In this document: piece after piece, positions 21,325 through 32,279 of the stretch
How the letters are laid out: each line of letters opens with the position of its first letter
Numbering within the stretch: position 1 is the first letter of the stretch
Source of the DNA: Gliomastix tumulicola
Lineage: Eukaryota > Ascomycota > Sordariomycetes > Hypocreales > Bionectriaceae
Assembly: GCA_001599755.1 (NCBI GenBank)
Contig: BCHX01000001.1
Span: 6,386,001-6,450,000, forward strand
Direction: 5' to 3'
Length of the DNA stretch: 64,000 bases
Notes under the pieces: generated by a model
The model's database searches: none
What the model was told of the DNA's origin: nothing
What the model saw: the letters and a program-made list of their open reading frames with translations, nothing else
Translations under genes and position numbers: made by a program

Positions 21325-23684
21325 ATGGATCCTACTACCACCGCTACTGCTTCCTACCCAATTTACCTTGGTGTCTGGACCAATTGGTCACACGGCAAGG
21401 TTCTCGGTAGCACCCTGACTCTCACCAAGTCTGATGGGGCTCTCCTGATTGCCTTCCTGGCTTTCTTCATCACCATCATCGGCACCCAGCTCTGGCGCAT
21501 CATATGCTTCGTTCTTCACGGCGTCTTCTCGACCAACTCTTCGCAAGATGCCCTGCACAACCAGAGACAGGTCGTCTTGCGCAACTCGGCCACCCCTCTC
21601 GGCAGCTTTTGGCTTCTGCTGCAGATGTTCCATGCCTGGAGCAAAGCCGAGCACAACAAAGCCCGTCCAATAGGGAGACTACTGCCACTCTTGCTGGCCA
21701 CGTTACTCGTCGCCATCTCCCTGGCTGCAGCGACAGGCTTGTCCTCCCGTATCGTCCTGGGCGGCGACGAAGTCCTCATCGACGGATCAGGTTGCGGATG
21801 GGTAGACTACTCTAGCAACTCGACCGCGTCTCTCCTCTTCGGAGGCCCCCATCTGATGCGTGGCATTAGCAAGGCTGCCGATTATGCTCTGCGCTGCTAT
21901 GAATCAACAGCGCCTGCATCCAACGAGTGCAGTACCTTCTTGCGGGGCGCACTCTCCCCAACTATTATATCCAACGCAAGCTGTCCCTTTGACAGCTCCC
22001 TGTGTCTATCTCAGGACTCCAACGTCATCTTGGACTCTGGGCTGATGGACAGTCATACAGACCTTGGGCTGAACTGGCCGCCAGAGTCAAGGTTCCAGCT
22101 CCAGCATAAGCTGCACTGCGCTCCCCTGGTGACTGAAGGATACCGGAGCAACTACTCATATGAGGATAGGGAATTCGTACGCTATCAGTACGGAGATCCT
22201 GTCCACCTGGACTCTGATTGCAACTGTACTCTTGCTATCAGTAAGCATGTGCTGGATGATGTCGTCAGGGTCCTTGATTCGCCGTTCCTCGAGCCAAACA
22301 CCGATTTTCGCCTAATGTGAGCCTCTCTCGCCTCTTATCTTCCTATTTTCCCTACCGTTACCAACTCTAGGGAGTACCGATACATAACTGACAATGGAAT
22401 CTCTTGCTAGACCTGTTAGTGCGAAGTTCCTCAACGAGACACTCATCCCGCAAAATTCAGAAACCCAACCGTTGCCTGAGCTTAGCCACCACTCTGGCGA
22501 CCTCAACCTCATATTTCTTCTGGGAAACACCATGCTATTTGCCGGGGAATCAGACGACCTCTGGTACAGGGCATCCACATTGTCAAACGTGACCGTTGAC
22601 TTTGGAGAGTCGGTCAGACTCTACGGGCCGGACGAGCCAGCATGGCCTATGGGGTGCGTTCCACAGTATCAATTCTGCAAGAACGACGTCTGCACGGGGC
22701 TGGGCTCGTATCTGGACACGACAAGCCGTCTCGCCGGCGATGGGCTGAGGCTCAACTCGACTTTCTTTGGACGCTCTTCCTATGTCTCATTGGTGGCGAA
22801 TGTGGGCAACATAGTAGGCAGTCTGGGATCGAGAGCGTTGTCGGGGACGCAGAAGGGCGCAGCCGTCTTGCACGTAGCTCCCCGCAGGAATGAATGGCAC
22901 CGAGACGTGGCCTACTGGTTCTCCACCATCCAGGCGGCTCTGCAGTTTAACTTGGCTGAGATCGCAAGTGGCCCAGCTGCAGGGGATGTCCCAGGATTGG
23001 AGGAGTTTATCAAGGTACCCCCATCGGAAGAAGAACAACAGTTCTGTAACAGCCAGGTATGTTTCATCTCACAAAAATCTGTCAAACGGTCATAACTGCA
23101 TTATGCTTCCGGACAAATACAAAACTAACACATGAGTATTTTAGAAAATCCGCAGTACGGCGTATACGTCGTTTAGCATGTTCTGGCTTCTCTTTGTCTT
23201 TATTATTGGCATACTAATCGTCCTGATATCCGCCACAATGGAATGGATTGCGGCCATGGTCCGGAGATGGTTGCCGAGGCCAAACGACTATGCAGGTCTC
23301 GAGTGGCGCGCAAATCATGCCTTGCACTTACAACGGCTAGCACACGAGCCACTAGGTCCCGCAGACTGGTACCAGGGCTCCTGGGATATCCCCCTCATCA
23401 CAGTGGACACGAAGCTGGCTGTCGTGGACGAAGAGGAAGGTCTTCCGCGGCTGACGAGATGCGAAAAAGACAACGACGGCGATCATTTCATAGATTCGTC
23501 TGCAGGACCTTCAGGAAGCCTGAGAAGCAAGGTTGAGGCTGTTGTGGTGACTGAAGAAGAGCCCGGACCTTACACTCATGTCGATGAAAACCGAGTCAGT
23601 TTGCCTGGCAATACTTTGGGTGCAGGGACGGGCGATACGGAAGTGGACGCGCAAACCCAATCTCGGCGAGTAGTTGGTGATTAA
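21325..23684 (+). CDS. Large orphan fungal membrane protein (725 aa), three hydrophobic segments
   Basis: Three exons, 21325-22316, 22411-23056 and 23145-23684. The start has a strong CACCATGG context. Hydrophobic segments lie at about residues 37-62, 118-140 and 558-585. The large central region between segments 2 and 3 is rich in NxS/T sites and Cys, as expected for an extracellular or lumenal domain, and the last 130 residues are acidic and presumably cytosolic. The first intron is not simply the first GT-AG pair: using the nearest acceptor (CTCTAG at about 22367) leads to a stop, while CTTGCTAG at 22403-22410, preceded by a CTGAC branch point, restores the frame. I recall similar uncharacterised multi-pass proteins in Sordariomycetes. 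No function is assignable. Confidence 0.78.
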
Positions 23685-23770
23685 AAAGGATATGGAAACG
23701 ATGGGTTCGCGACTATGGATGGGACGAGGGCGTTGGTGATGCTTGATGGCCATGAGGATAACAGCGGGCA

Positions 23771-23776
23771 TATATA
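23771..23776 (+). promoter_or_regulatory. TATA box of the 5S rRNA gene
   Basis: TATATA is centred about 27 bases before the 5S start. Neurospora 5S genes are known to need such an upstream TATA element in addition to internal control regions. Position and sequence both match. Confidence 0.65.
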
Positions 23777-23799
23777 CAAAATGAGGACCAGAGTCTAGC

Positions 23800-23918
23800 A
23801 CATACGACCATAGCTCTTAGAGAACTCGGGGTCCCGTCCGCTCCCCCATAGATAAGCTGAGAAGCGGCCAATTAGTAGTTGGGTCGGTGACGACCAGCGA
23901 ATCCTGGCTGTTGTATGT
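23800..23918 (+). rRNA. 5S ribosomal RNA (dispersed, variant isotype)
   Basis: The 119-nt sequence starts ACATACGACCATAG and ends GTTGTATGT, so the two ends pair as helix I. The internal CCCGTCCGCTC block and the 3' block TTAGTAGTTGGGT followed by GGTGAC and ACCAGCGAATCC match ascomycete 5S RNA. In the usual TTGGGTGGGTGACCACCAG hairpin, one stem base pair is changed on both sides (to GGTC and GACC), a compensatory pair that argues for a functional gene rather than a pseudogene. It is a single dispersed copy, as in Neurospora and relatives, not a tandem array. It lies between an orphan membrane protein and a dehalogenase-like gene. Confidence 0.88.
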
Positions 23919-23921
23919 TTC

Positions 23922-23927
23922 TTTTTT
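23922..23927 (+). terminator. RNA polymerase III T-run terminator of 5S gene
   Basis: Six T residues begin 4 bases after the mature 3' end, the standard Pol III stop signal. Confidence 0.7.
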
Positions 23928-24452
23928 GGTCTTTATTTTTATGGATCATAGCCTTAATCGGGGCGGCGAATAGGTACCTCCTTGCCGCCCTGCATAGAGG
24001 CCCCTTTCAGTGTTTGCCAGAAGAGGTACTTTAACTAAACTAATTAAAATATTGTGCTTGCGATTTCGAACTCAATTCCCTTTTCGCCCTTCCTGACTCC
24101 CAACTTGTCGTCCGGCTCTAAGCGACGCCCTTCGGAGGCGGAGTCTGACGATGCATCGTCAAACCCCGGAACCGGCAATACGACCCGGAGCAAAAACGGA
24201 GACCGGGCCGGTATCGATATCCGGGGAAGCTTACAGCGACGACAACCTCATTGACAAGAGATAACCGTGGAGCCAGCCAAGGATTCCAGCATCTTCTCAG
24301 TCATCGTCCATTCTCCCCTCCATCTCCCTCCATGGTAAGCGAAACGCAGCATCTTGTCATTCAAAGGGCGTGAACGCGGGTATAAAAGACGCCCCCGCTC
24401 TCCTCACCATCACCAAGACCAGATCAGGAAGAGACGAAAGAAAGGCTTCAAC

Positions 24453-25163
24453 ATGGCCAAGCTCACGGATTTCGCCGTCCTTACATTCGACTGCTTCGGC
24501 ACAATCATAGACTGGGAGGCCGGCGCCCTCTCCGCCCTCCACGCCGCGCTCCCGTCTACCTCCTCCCTGCCCCGCGACCGTCTGCTGGCCGTGTACCACG
24601 AGGTCGAGGCCGCGCAGCAGGCGCTCACGCCGGATCTCCCCTACGACCAGCTGGTCGGGTCTCTCCTCCCGCAGATCGCGGCCAAGCTAGATCTCCCTGT
24701 GCCGGATGAGGCGCAATCCCAGGCGTTCGGCGCGAGCGTGGGACAGTGGCCTGCGTTTCCCGACTCCGTGGACGCCCTACGTCGTCTGTCGAAGCGCTTC
24801 AAGCTGGTGATCCTGTCGAACGTGGACAGGGCGTCATTTGGGAGGACGAATGCGGGACCTCTGGAGGGCGTGCCGTTTGACCTGATCGTCACGGCGCAGG
24901 ATGTGGGCAGCTACAAGCCCGACCTGCGGAACTTCGAGTACATGCTGCGCGAGGTCAAGGAGAAGTTCGGCGTGGAGAAGGAGCGGGTGCTGCAGACGGC
25001 GCAGAGCCAGTTTCACGATCATCAGCCGGCGAAGAAGATGGGCATGAGCTCGTGCTGGATCGTGAGACCGGGGGCAGTGATGGGGAACAGGGAGGGGGAG
25101 GTGTATGACTGGAGGTTTGATACTCTTGGGGAGTTGGCCGATGCTGTGGAACGGGAGAGATAG
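24453..25163 (+). CDS. Haloacid dehalogenase type II-like hydrolase
   Basis: A single 236-residue frame. The start at 24453 (MAKLTDFAVLTFDCFGT) is preferred over the upstream in-frame ATG at 24354 because it places the nucleophile motif at the normal position, near residue 13. HAD motif I is FDCFGTIIDWE, motif II the serine in VILSNVDR, motif III the lysine in GSYKPD, and motif IV is the QSQFHDHQPAKKMGM block typical of the L-2-haloacid dehalogenase subfamily. Family members are cytosolic hydrolases of small halogenated or phosphorylated acids; the substrate here is not predictable. It lies convergent with the prenyltransferase alpha gene, 117 bp away. Confidence 0.9.
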   Translation: MAKLTDFAVLTFDCFGTIIDWEAGALSALHAALPSTSSLPRDRLLAVYHEVEAAQQALTPDLPYDQLVGSLLPQIAAKLDLPVPDEAQSQAFGASVGQWPAFPDSVDALRRLSKRFKLVILSNVDRASFGRTNAGPLEGVPFDLIVTAQDVGSYKPDLRNFEYMLREVKEKFGVEKERVLQTAQSQFHDHQPAKKMGMSSCWIVRPGAVMGNREGEVYDWRFDTLGELADAVERER

Positions 25164-25280
25164 ATGATGATCATGGAGAGGGAATTTATTTAACCCATGG
25201 TTATTTTACTAAATAAACGCCGAGCTAGTTAATGTTTCAAGCAAATTGTTGCTTCGAATGACTTCTAACCGGAGCCGTGC

Positions 25281-26968
25281 TCAATTCTTGTCAAGCTCGG
25301 CAGCCTTGTACTTCCAGTACCCCTCGCGCACGGGATCCCACTTCTCCGCCAGTCTCTTGAGGGCAAGCTTCGCCTTGTCCTTGTCCCCCTTCTCCGCGTA
25401 CACATCCGCCAGCAGGTCCAGTGCGTGCGAGCTCTTGACGGTCTCCCCGTCCTCGCCAAGTCTCTGGACGAACGGCTCGGCGAACTCATCCACCGAAGCC
25501 GAGGGCCGCCCCGCTTTCGCGAGCACACCGCGGAGGTAGTTCCACGGCGACTGGTTCTGTGGCGCGAGGAGGATCTTCTCCTTGGCGTAGTCGAGCTCAC
25601 GGTCAACAGTAGTCTCTGGGAGGAGCGGGTCGTGTGCCGTCGGAGACAGATCCGGCGTCGACGCCTTCGGGTCCGAGAAGACCAGGTAGAAGCGGTGCGA
25701 CCACGCGGAGTTGTTCCTCACATCATCCTCGATCATGTTCTGCGTGGCGCCCAGCTCCGCCGGCGTCCACAGGCCTAGCTTGCCGACCAGGTACTGGCGA
25801 TAGCTCCACACATGGTAATTCTTGGTGTCCTCCTCGAGGATCGTGCTGATGAACTCCGTCTCCGACCGGCCAAGCCTCTTGACGGCGTCCGCGTCTGAGG
25901 CGATGGACGGGTAATGGTGGTCTATGAGCAACTGGCGGTGATGCCAGATCTGATAGTTCTTGAGGTTCTGCAGCGCGACCTCGTTGAGCCACCGGATCTC
26001 GTCGGGGATGGGCAGGCCGAGGTGCTTGAGGATCTTGAAGCGGTAGAGCCAGACGGTGTAGTGGGCTGGGTTAATGCCGATGACGTGCTCGGTGAGCTTT
26101 AGAGCCCGGGGGGTGCATTCGTCGACGGCCATAACAGCACGCAAGTACGCAACGGCTGGGAGGAACGTCAGTCTCTGTCGAGCAGCTAGAGCAGAACAAG
26201 CATCACATCACATACCTTCCGCGTACTTGTCGGAGTACGCAATCTGAGCCAGCGCACCCTCGGGCTCGTTCAAAGGAATAGGGATAACATCGTCCCACAC
26301 AGGGTCCTGGGCCAGCGACCCCGCCTGCCTCCCGTACAGCTCCGTGCTAAGCGCCGCCATCTCCTTCCGTCTATCCTTCTCCTTCTGTATTTCCTCGTCA
26401 GACAGATCGACGCCCTCCCTCGCAGCCTTGTCTCGCTTCGCCAGAAACTGCCGATGCAGCAGGTCCAGCGCCGTCAGCCTTGCGCACCGCACCCCTCTCT
26501 GCTCGAACTCGCCAATCTTGTACGTCGACAGATCCCGGCCGCGTTTGTCTTTCCCCCAGTCGTAGTCCCTGCGCAGACGCCGGATGGGTAGACCCTCCTT
26601 GGACACGCTCCGCCAGTACTCGCGCTCGGCCTTGTTGGAGAGCGGCACGCGGTCCTGCGAGACGGGGACGATGAGTTTGGCGTGCGCGTGCGTCTTGCGC
26701 TCGGCCGGGGTGAGGCCCTGGACTCCGACCTCGTCGAGGCGTTTGCCGAGCGGGTTGGTCTGGTAGAAGCGTTGCGTCGAGCGCTGGGCGATGTTCTCTG
26801 GCGGGGGGTCGAGTGAGGCGGTAGCTGTGTGGGTGGGCGTAGCAAAGTGTCAGCTTGGGATGTTTTCCCCCTCCTCCTGTGAAGAAGTTGGATAGAAGAC
26901 TCGGCCTGCTAACCTTTTGGATCGGACTGAGCAGCGGCCTTGGAGCTGCTCTTGGCCTTGGGTGGCAT
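25281..26968 (-). CDS. ram2: Protein farnesyltransferase/geranylgeranyltransferase I alpha subunit with long N-terminal extension
   Basis: Three exons, 26968-26914, 26824-26216 and 26155-25281, give 512 residues. The C-terminal about 310 residues are the PPTA-repeat alpha subunit: ALKLTEHVIGINPAHYTVWLYR, NYQIWHHRQLLID, NYHVWSYRQYLVG, NNSAWSHRFYLV and NQSPWNYLRGVL are successive repeats with the W-x-x-R core. The alpha subunit pairs with CaaX beta subunits to prenylate Ras and Rho proteins in the cytosol. About 190 residues precede the usual start (near DPVWDDVIPIPLNEP), and they are basic, helical and rich in Lys/Arg/Glu (about residues 60-185). The extension is in frame through an intron with good GT-AG ends; the GT donor after DPKG and a branch point support it. 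It could also be a mis-joined neighbouring gene. Confidence 0.88.
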
Positions 26969-27805
26969 GGTATTAGTAGTAGCACTACTGGGGGGTGTTG
27001 CGACGTAGCACAGCGAACGAGATGTGGTGGTGCCGTCGCGGAGGGAGAGAGGAAGGTGGGAGGTACCTCGAAGTACTTTCAGAGCGGGTCCGTTTTTCTG
27101 CAGCTTCCGATTGTTCGATTTGTTCTAGCCGGGCCAGGGAGCTTCCGCCCCACACAGAGAACTGATGGCGGGGTTGAGAGACGTACTTCGAGGTATTGTT
27201 CATTTTCATGGGGCCGAGCTTGGCCATATTGTTCGGATGGGCGGCCGACAGTGCTCGAGCTGGATGAGGTGGTCCTTGTGATTTGTTGTAGGTAATTCAT
27301 AGCTAACTTAGCATTCCGGCGGCCTCGTTCGGGATAAAGGGCGCCAGATAACGGTACGTGCAGACATGGCAACACACATTAGTGGTTTGGGGATTCAAAT
27401 CATCACCGGTGACCCCGAACAAACAACCAACGAACACGAGCAAGGTTTCCCCGGGAATCATCTATTTTCCAATCCTAAACGCCTATGCTCCCAGATGAAG
27501 AATGCAATAGTTCCTTCTAATAATCGTAAATGCGCCTGGCATCAGTGCTCCTGCACTCCTGAGGTCGATGCCGACTGGCTGTGGGGTCCGCATCGTACCT
27601 CGTCGACTGTGTATGGTACCAAGATACCACCGCACAGAGGCCAGAACAGAGAGGCAGCCCGTGCGTTTCCATGTCCGTGTCCACGTCAAGGCCAGAGTTC
27701 TCCACCGCTCTTCCGGTCTGGCGTTGACAAAGGCCACGGCCGCCCTCAAGAATAGGGCCGCCGCTGTCACCCCTCCCTCCCTTCATAGTCCTCCCCCCTC
27801 CCCCC
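26969..27805. other. Intergenic between RAM2-like and Mtr2-like genes
   Basis: About 840 bp upstream of the prenyltransferase gene and downstream of the export factor gene (both leftward). Frames at 27366-27786 overlap on both strands and show no known family. No RNA gene recognised. Confidence 0.4.
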
Positions 27806-28387
27806 TCAGAGCGCCCGGAAGTTCTGCGACATGATGAGCCAGCTCCGGATTCCCCTCGGCGGATTCCTCTGCATGGCCTCCCAGTTCGGCACCAGCACGA
27901 ACGACTCGGTGAACTTCTTCTCCGGCACCTCCTTCCCCTTGCCGAACCGGATCCTACCCGTCACCAGCACCGCGATGCTCATCATGTCCCCGCGGCGCTC
28001 GAGCCGCTCCCGGTCGGGTATGGTCTCCGGCGGCGGCGCGTTGTAGGCGAAGCGCGGGTTGACGACGTGCGCGTCGAACGAGTCCGGGTTGTAGAAGACG
28101 TCCTTGCCCTGCTCGACCAGCAGGTTGAAGTAGTCGGCGGGCGCGTCGAGGACGGCGCCGTTGATGGAGATGTCGGCCTTGATGGAGTAGCGCGTCGTCG
28201 AGTTGACGTAGAAGGGGAGGAGGGCCTGGTGTCGGGTCACGGCCTCGTAGTAGCGCGCTACGAAGCTTTCCGCGACTGTGTGGGAGGTCAGTGCTGCGAG
28301 CAGCGTGTCGTGAAGCTATCGCGAGAAGGGCGGCGGCGTACCTTCGGCTGAGATCTTGATTTGGGTCTCTGGGTCTGGAGCGGACAT
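27806..28387 (-). CDS. mtr2: NTF2-like mRNA export factor (Mtr2/Nxt1-like)
   Basis: Two exons, 28387-28342 and 28275-27806, give 171 residues. The fold signature is NTF2-like: an N-terminal helix VAESFVARYYEAVTRHQALL, a strand block YSIKADISINGAVL, and a C-terminal strand FTESFVLVPNWEAM ending SWLIMSQNFRAL, the last matching fungal Mtr2 endings. Mtr2 (p15/Nxt1 in animals) forms a dimer with Mex67 and carries mRNA through the nuclear pore. Length is within the family range. The intron interrupts a Val codon at residue 16 and closes cleanly. It is divergent from the MetRS gene with 294 bp between starts. Confidence 0.75.
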
Positions 28388-28681
28388 CTTGTCTCCGTCT
28401 GAGGTGTTATCTCGGTTTTAGAGAAAGAATATTGAGCGAGAGAGAGAGAATGGGGGCGTAAATTCGTTGGTCGCGTGTTTACCAGCGCAAATGTTTGCAT
28501 TAGCAGCCAAAAAAAGTTGCCGGTGATGATGTCGTACACAGTTATCGGAGGAGCTCCACTCCGCACTGTCTTTATCGAAGCAATACCCTTGCATCTTTTC
28601 ATGGCGCGATTCGGACGACAACGAGATCATGCTACAATACGTACTCGTTCTCCCATTGTCATCTGAAAATCTCGAAGAGCG
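28388..28681. promoter_or_regulatory. Divergent promoter, export factor / mitochondrial MetRS
   Basis: 294 bp between two divergent start codons, with a short purine repeat (gagagagaga) near 28438. It probably holds both core promoters. No specific factor site is claimed. Confidence 0.45.
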
Positions 28682-30731
28682 ATGGCTCTAGCTGGGCTGC
28701 GCTCTTTCCGAGGGCTTCAACTCAAGCGGTTAGTAGCCTCACCGCAGCGATGTCCCAGGATACCGTGTTCCTGGCCTGCAGCACAGCGCCGCTGGAACGC
28801 CACGGCAGCTGCAGGCCAGGCCTCTACGGAGCCTGAGCAGAAGGAGAAGCCATACTACATCACGACGCCCATATTCTACGTCAACGCAGGTACAGAGCAT
28901 TGATCCCGCATCTCCCCCCGGACCCCCGACATACGCTGACAGCGCTCCAGCACCGCACATCGGCCATCTCTACAGCATGGTCCTCGCCGACGTCCTGAAG
29001 CGATGGCAACAGCTCCAAGGCAAGGAGACCTACCTCAGCACGGGCACCGACGAGCACGGCATGAAGATCCAGCGGGCCGCCCAGAACGACGGGGTCGAGC
29101 CCCAGGACATGTGCGACGAGAACTCGGCGCAGTTCCGCGAGCTCGCCGACAAGGGCAACATCTCGTACGACACCTTCATCCGGACGACCGAGCCCCGGCA
29201 CAAGGAGGCCGTGGGCCACTTCTACACGATACTGAAGCAGACGGGGCTCGGGGACAAGCTGGGGCTGTACAAGGGCGGGCACGAGGGGTGGTACAGCGTC
29301 AGCGACGAGTGCTTCTACCCGGAGGACACGGTCGAGCCGTCGGTCGTGCCGCAGACGGGCAAGAAGGTCATCGTGAGCAAGGAGACGGGCAGCGCGGTGG
29401 AGTGGGTCAAGGAGGAGACGTGGTTCTTCCCGCTGACCAAGTACAAGGAGCGGCTGCTGCAGTTCTACGACGAGAACCCGGAGTGGATCAGACCGGACGC
29501 GAAGATGAACGAGGTCCGGAGCTGGGTCGAGAACAAGCTGGAGGACCTGTCGGTCACGCGGCCGGTGGCGCGGCTGAGCTGGGGCATCCAGGACCCGGAG
29601 GACAGCAAGCAGACCATCTACGTCTGGGTGGACGCGCTCATCAACTACCTCACGCTCACGGGCTACGGCAAGGACTGGCACTACGAGCCGCCGCAGGGGA
29701 ACCTCTGGCCGGCGGACCTGCACGTCGTCGGCAAGGACATTATCCGCTTCCACGCCGTGTACTGGCCCGCGATGCTGATGGCGCTGGATCTCCCGCTGCC
29801 CAAGGGCATCGTGTGCCACAACCACTGGACCATGTCCAACCGCAAGATGTCCAAGTCGGTGGGCAACGTCGTGAACCCCATCCTCGCCATGGACCGCTGG
29901 GGCGTCGACCCGCTGCGATACTTCCTCATGCGCAATGGGTCCCTGAATCGCGACATGGACTACTCGAACCGCATCATCGAGGCCATCTACGCCAAGGAGC
30001 TCCAGGCTATCCTCGGGAACCTGTACTATAGGGTCTTCCGGCCGAAGACCGACAAGTTTTGGTCTACCCGCGACGTCCTCCAGACTTACAGAGGTTTCCA
30101 GGACTATGAGTATGTCGTGGAAAAGGTCGAGCCGGAGAACAGCCTCTCCCGCTTAGACGTTCACATCAACAAGACCCCTGCGAGAGTCGCCAAATACATG
30201 AACCGGAAGAACGTAGCTAGGGCTCTCGACTACATTTTCGCTCTCCTGCAAGAGGTAACGTGCCGAGATTCGAGTAGGAGGGGAAATTGTGTGGCTCTGC
30301 TGACTTGCGCGTAGGGGAATCGATATATCACGGAGATGGAGCCCTGGAAGATGGAAGACGCGGTTGCCCGCGCCTGGTGCATCTACAGCTGCATGGAGGC
30401 GCTCCGCGTCGCGGCCATCCTCCTGCAGCCCATCATGCCGACCAAGGCGACGTGGCTGCTCGACGAGATGGGCGTCCGGGCCGACAGGCGCACGTTCGAC
30501 TGGGCTCAGCGCGGGGCTGACCTCGAATACGGCCTCACCAGCGAGGAGGTCGCGGCCAAGGGCAAGACCGAACGCTGGAATGCTGTCTTCCCGCAGCTGG
30601 CGACCGTCGATCAGTGGCACGTGACGCAGCGCCAGAAGGATCGGGCGGCGGCAGTGAAGGAGGCGACATGGCGTGGGCAGTCGACAAGAAAGGAGAGCTC
30701 GGTAGTGGACGAGAAGGCTGGCGGGGCCTAG
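28682..30731 (+). CDS. msm1: Mitochondrial methionyl-tRNA synthetase
   Basis: Three exons, 28682-28889, 28951-30254 and 30315-30731, give 642 residues. It charges mitochondrial tRNA-Met. The N-terminus (MALAGLRSFRGLQLKRL and onward, Arg-rich, almost no acidic residues) is a mitochondrial targeting leader. Class I signatures are TPIFYVNAAPHIGHLYS (HIGH motif, split by intron 1 right after the Ala codon begins) and KMSKS at 29844-29858. STGTDEHGMKI, the tRNA-acceptor region and WVDALINYLTL are intact, and the C-terminal anticodon-binding helical part ends near VDQWHVTQ. The first intron acceptor (GCGCTCCAG) and the third-exon acceptor (GCGTAG) preserve the frame. Confidence 0.95.
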
Positions 30732-31113
30732 GTCGGGAGCTGCCGAGGCGAAGATCTGGAAGGGGGTGCTCAGTATCCCAGTGAGGGACGAAACCGCCGT
30801 TGTACAACAAGAAGATGTAGAAACACCAGCATGTAAGAGCGATGTACAGCATTGTAGGATTTTCCAGGCTCTCCGTTGGAATACAGAGCGGCATGTCATG
30901 TATCACATATAATTGTGGCAAACGCCCAGGCTTAGGTCGCCTGACGTTGATTTAAGGACTGAGTCTTGGCTTGACGTCGATCCATCCAAACCCACTCATC
31001 AGTCAATTCATTCCATTCCCCTCATCGCTCAGCCACTCGCTCATTTTTCTTCACCTTCACCCATCAGCACCGTCACCTAAGTCCTACAGTCATAGATTTC
31101 ATCATCATTCATC
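30732..31113. other. Intergenic between MetRS and NAT9-like gene
   Basis: About 380 bp; the last 150 bp are C/T-rich with many tcatca repeats, likely the promoter and leader of the acetyltransferase gene. No other feature seen. Confidence 0.4.
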
Positions 31114-31952
31114 ATGCGTCTCAACCGAAAGACAGGTAGATCCCACCCTTCAGCGCCGTCCGTCCTACCTTCCCCGCTGACTGACTGACCCCTCCAGCCA
31201 TCACCACGAGCAAGGTCCTCCTCGTGCCGTACGAGCCGCACCACGTGCTCAAGTACCACACCTGGATGCAGGACCCCGCGCTCCGCGAGGCCACCGCCTC
31301 CGAGGCCCTCACTCTGGAGAAGGAGTACTCGAACCAGGTCTCGTGGCGCAAGGCGACGGACAAGCTCACCTTCATCCTCTGCAAGCCCATCGACCGGAGC
31401 TTCGACGGCGAGGACGTCGTCTTTGTGCGCTCCAACGGGCACTACGACTCTATTGAAGAGATGATTGGCGACGTCAATTTCTTCCTGCACGCGTACGAGG
31501 GAAGCGACGATGAGGAAGACGCAGAGGGTGACGTTGTCGAGGACGGCGTGCTGAAGAAGAAGGGCCTGCTGACGGGCGAGGTCGACATCATGGTTGCGGA
31601 TGCGGACTGGCAGCGCAAGGGCATCGGACGCGCGGCCGTGCGCGCCCTGCTCGTGTACGTGACGGTGAACCTGGGCTTCATCCTGCAGGAGTACGTCGGC
31701 ACGCGGCAGGACGCGAGCGCGAGTCTGAAGAACCTCATGGTCAAGATCAAGCAGGGCAACGAGGGGAGCATCGCCCTGTTCAAGAGCCTGGGCTTCAGGC
31801 AGGAAGGGGAGGTCAACTACTTTGGCGAGGTGAAGCTGGTGCTGGAGCTCGCGGAGCTGCAGACGCAGAGCTGGTGGGCGGCGGCCATGGCGGATTACGG
31901 TGAGATGCCGTACGGCTCGATGGTGGAGGAGCTGAGGTACAACAGGGGGTGA
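31114..31952 (+). CDS. N-acetyltransferase 9-like (GNAT family)
   Basis: Two exons, 31114-31135 and 31198-31952, give 258 residues. The N-terminus MRLNRKTAITTSKVLLVPYEPHHVLKYHTWM and the SEALTLEKEYSNQ block match the NAT9 family, linked in animals to tubulin acetylation-related functions. The acetyl-CoA binding motif A is DADWQRKGIGRAAVRALL (Q/R-x-x-G-x-G). A longer acidic insertion, EGSDDEEDAEGDVV, lies mid-protein and may be a loop. The C-terminus is LKSLGF-like: FKSLGFRQEGEVNYFGEV. The 7-codon first exon explains why simple ORF calling misses the start. Confidence 0.9.
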
Positions 31953-32279
31953 TGCTATAAATGTATACTCACTATACGGGTTGTGTATGTGTATGTTTCA
32001 AGCTCAATAAACGTTGGATTAGAGTCGGTTTATGGTCATTCGGACGGACCTCTGCCTTGGCGTCGCAGATCGTACGCACGATGCACGGCTATGACGGCAA
32101 GTGAGTCACGGCCGAACAATGCAGCGGGGCCGCGACAAGCCGTCAGCGTGAAGCCGCCCTCACGGCATTTCAAATAGAAGCCGTCCCCGATTGATCGTGC
32201 GACAGCCTGGCTTTATTTTTGTCCCTTTTTTCCAACACTTGGGTCACGATCTTTCCAGCTCGTCTCACTTACCGTCAAA
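31953..32279. other. Intergenic between NAT9-like and GrpB genes
   Basis: 327 bp without any recognisable feature other than the likely GrpB-gene promoter. Confidence 0.35.

Noticed and set aside
26398..26985. Large frames antisense or shifted relative to the RAM2 extension
   Set aside because: GC-rich codon shadows of the real gene.
27366..27834. Overlapping ORFs on both strands upstream of the prenyltransferase gene
   Set aside because: No recognised motif, and they contradict each other in strand.
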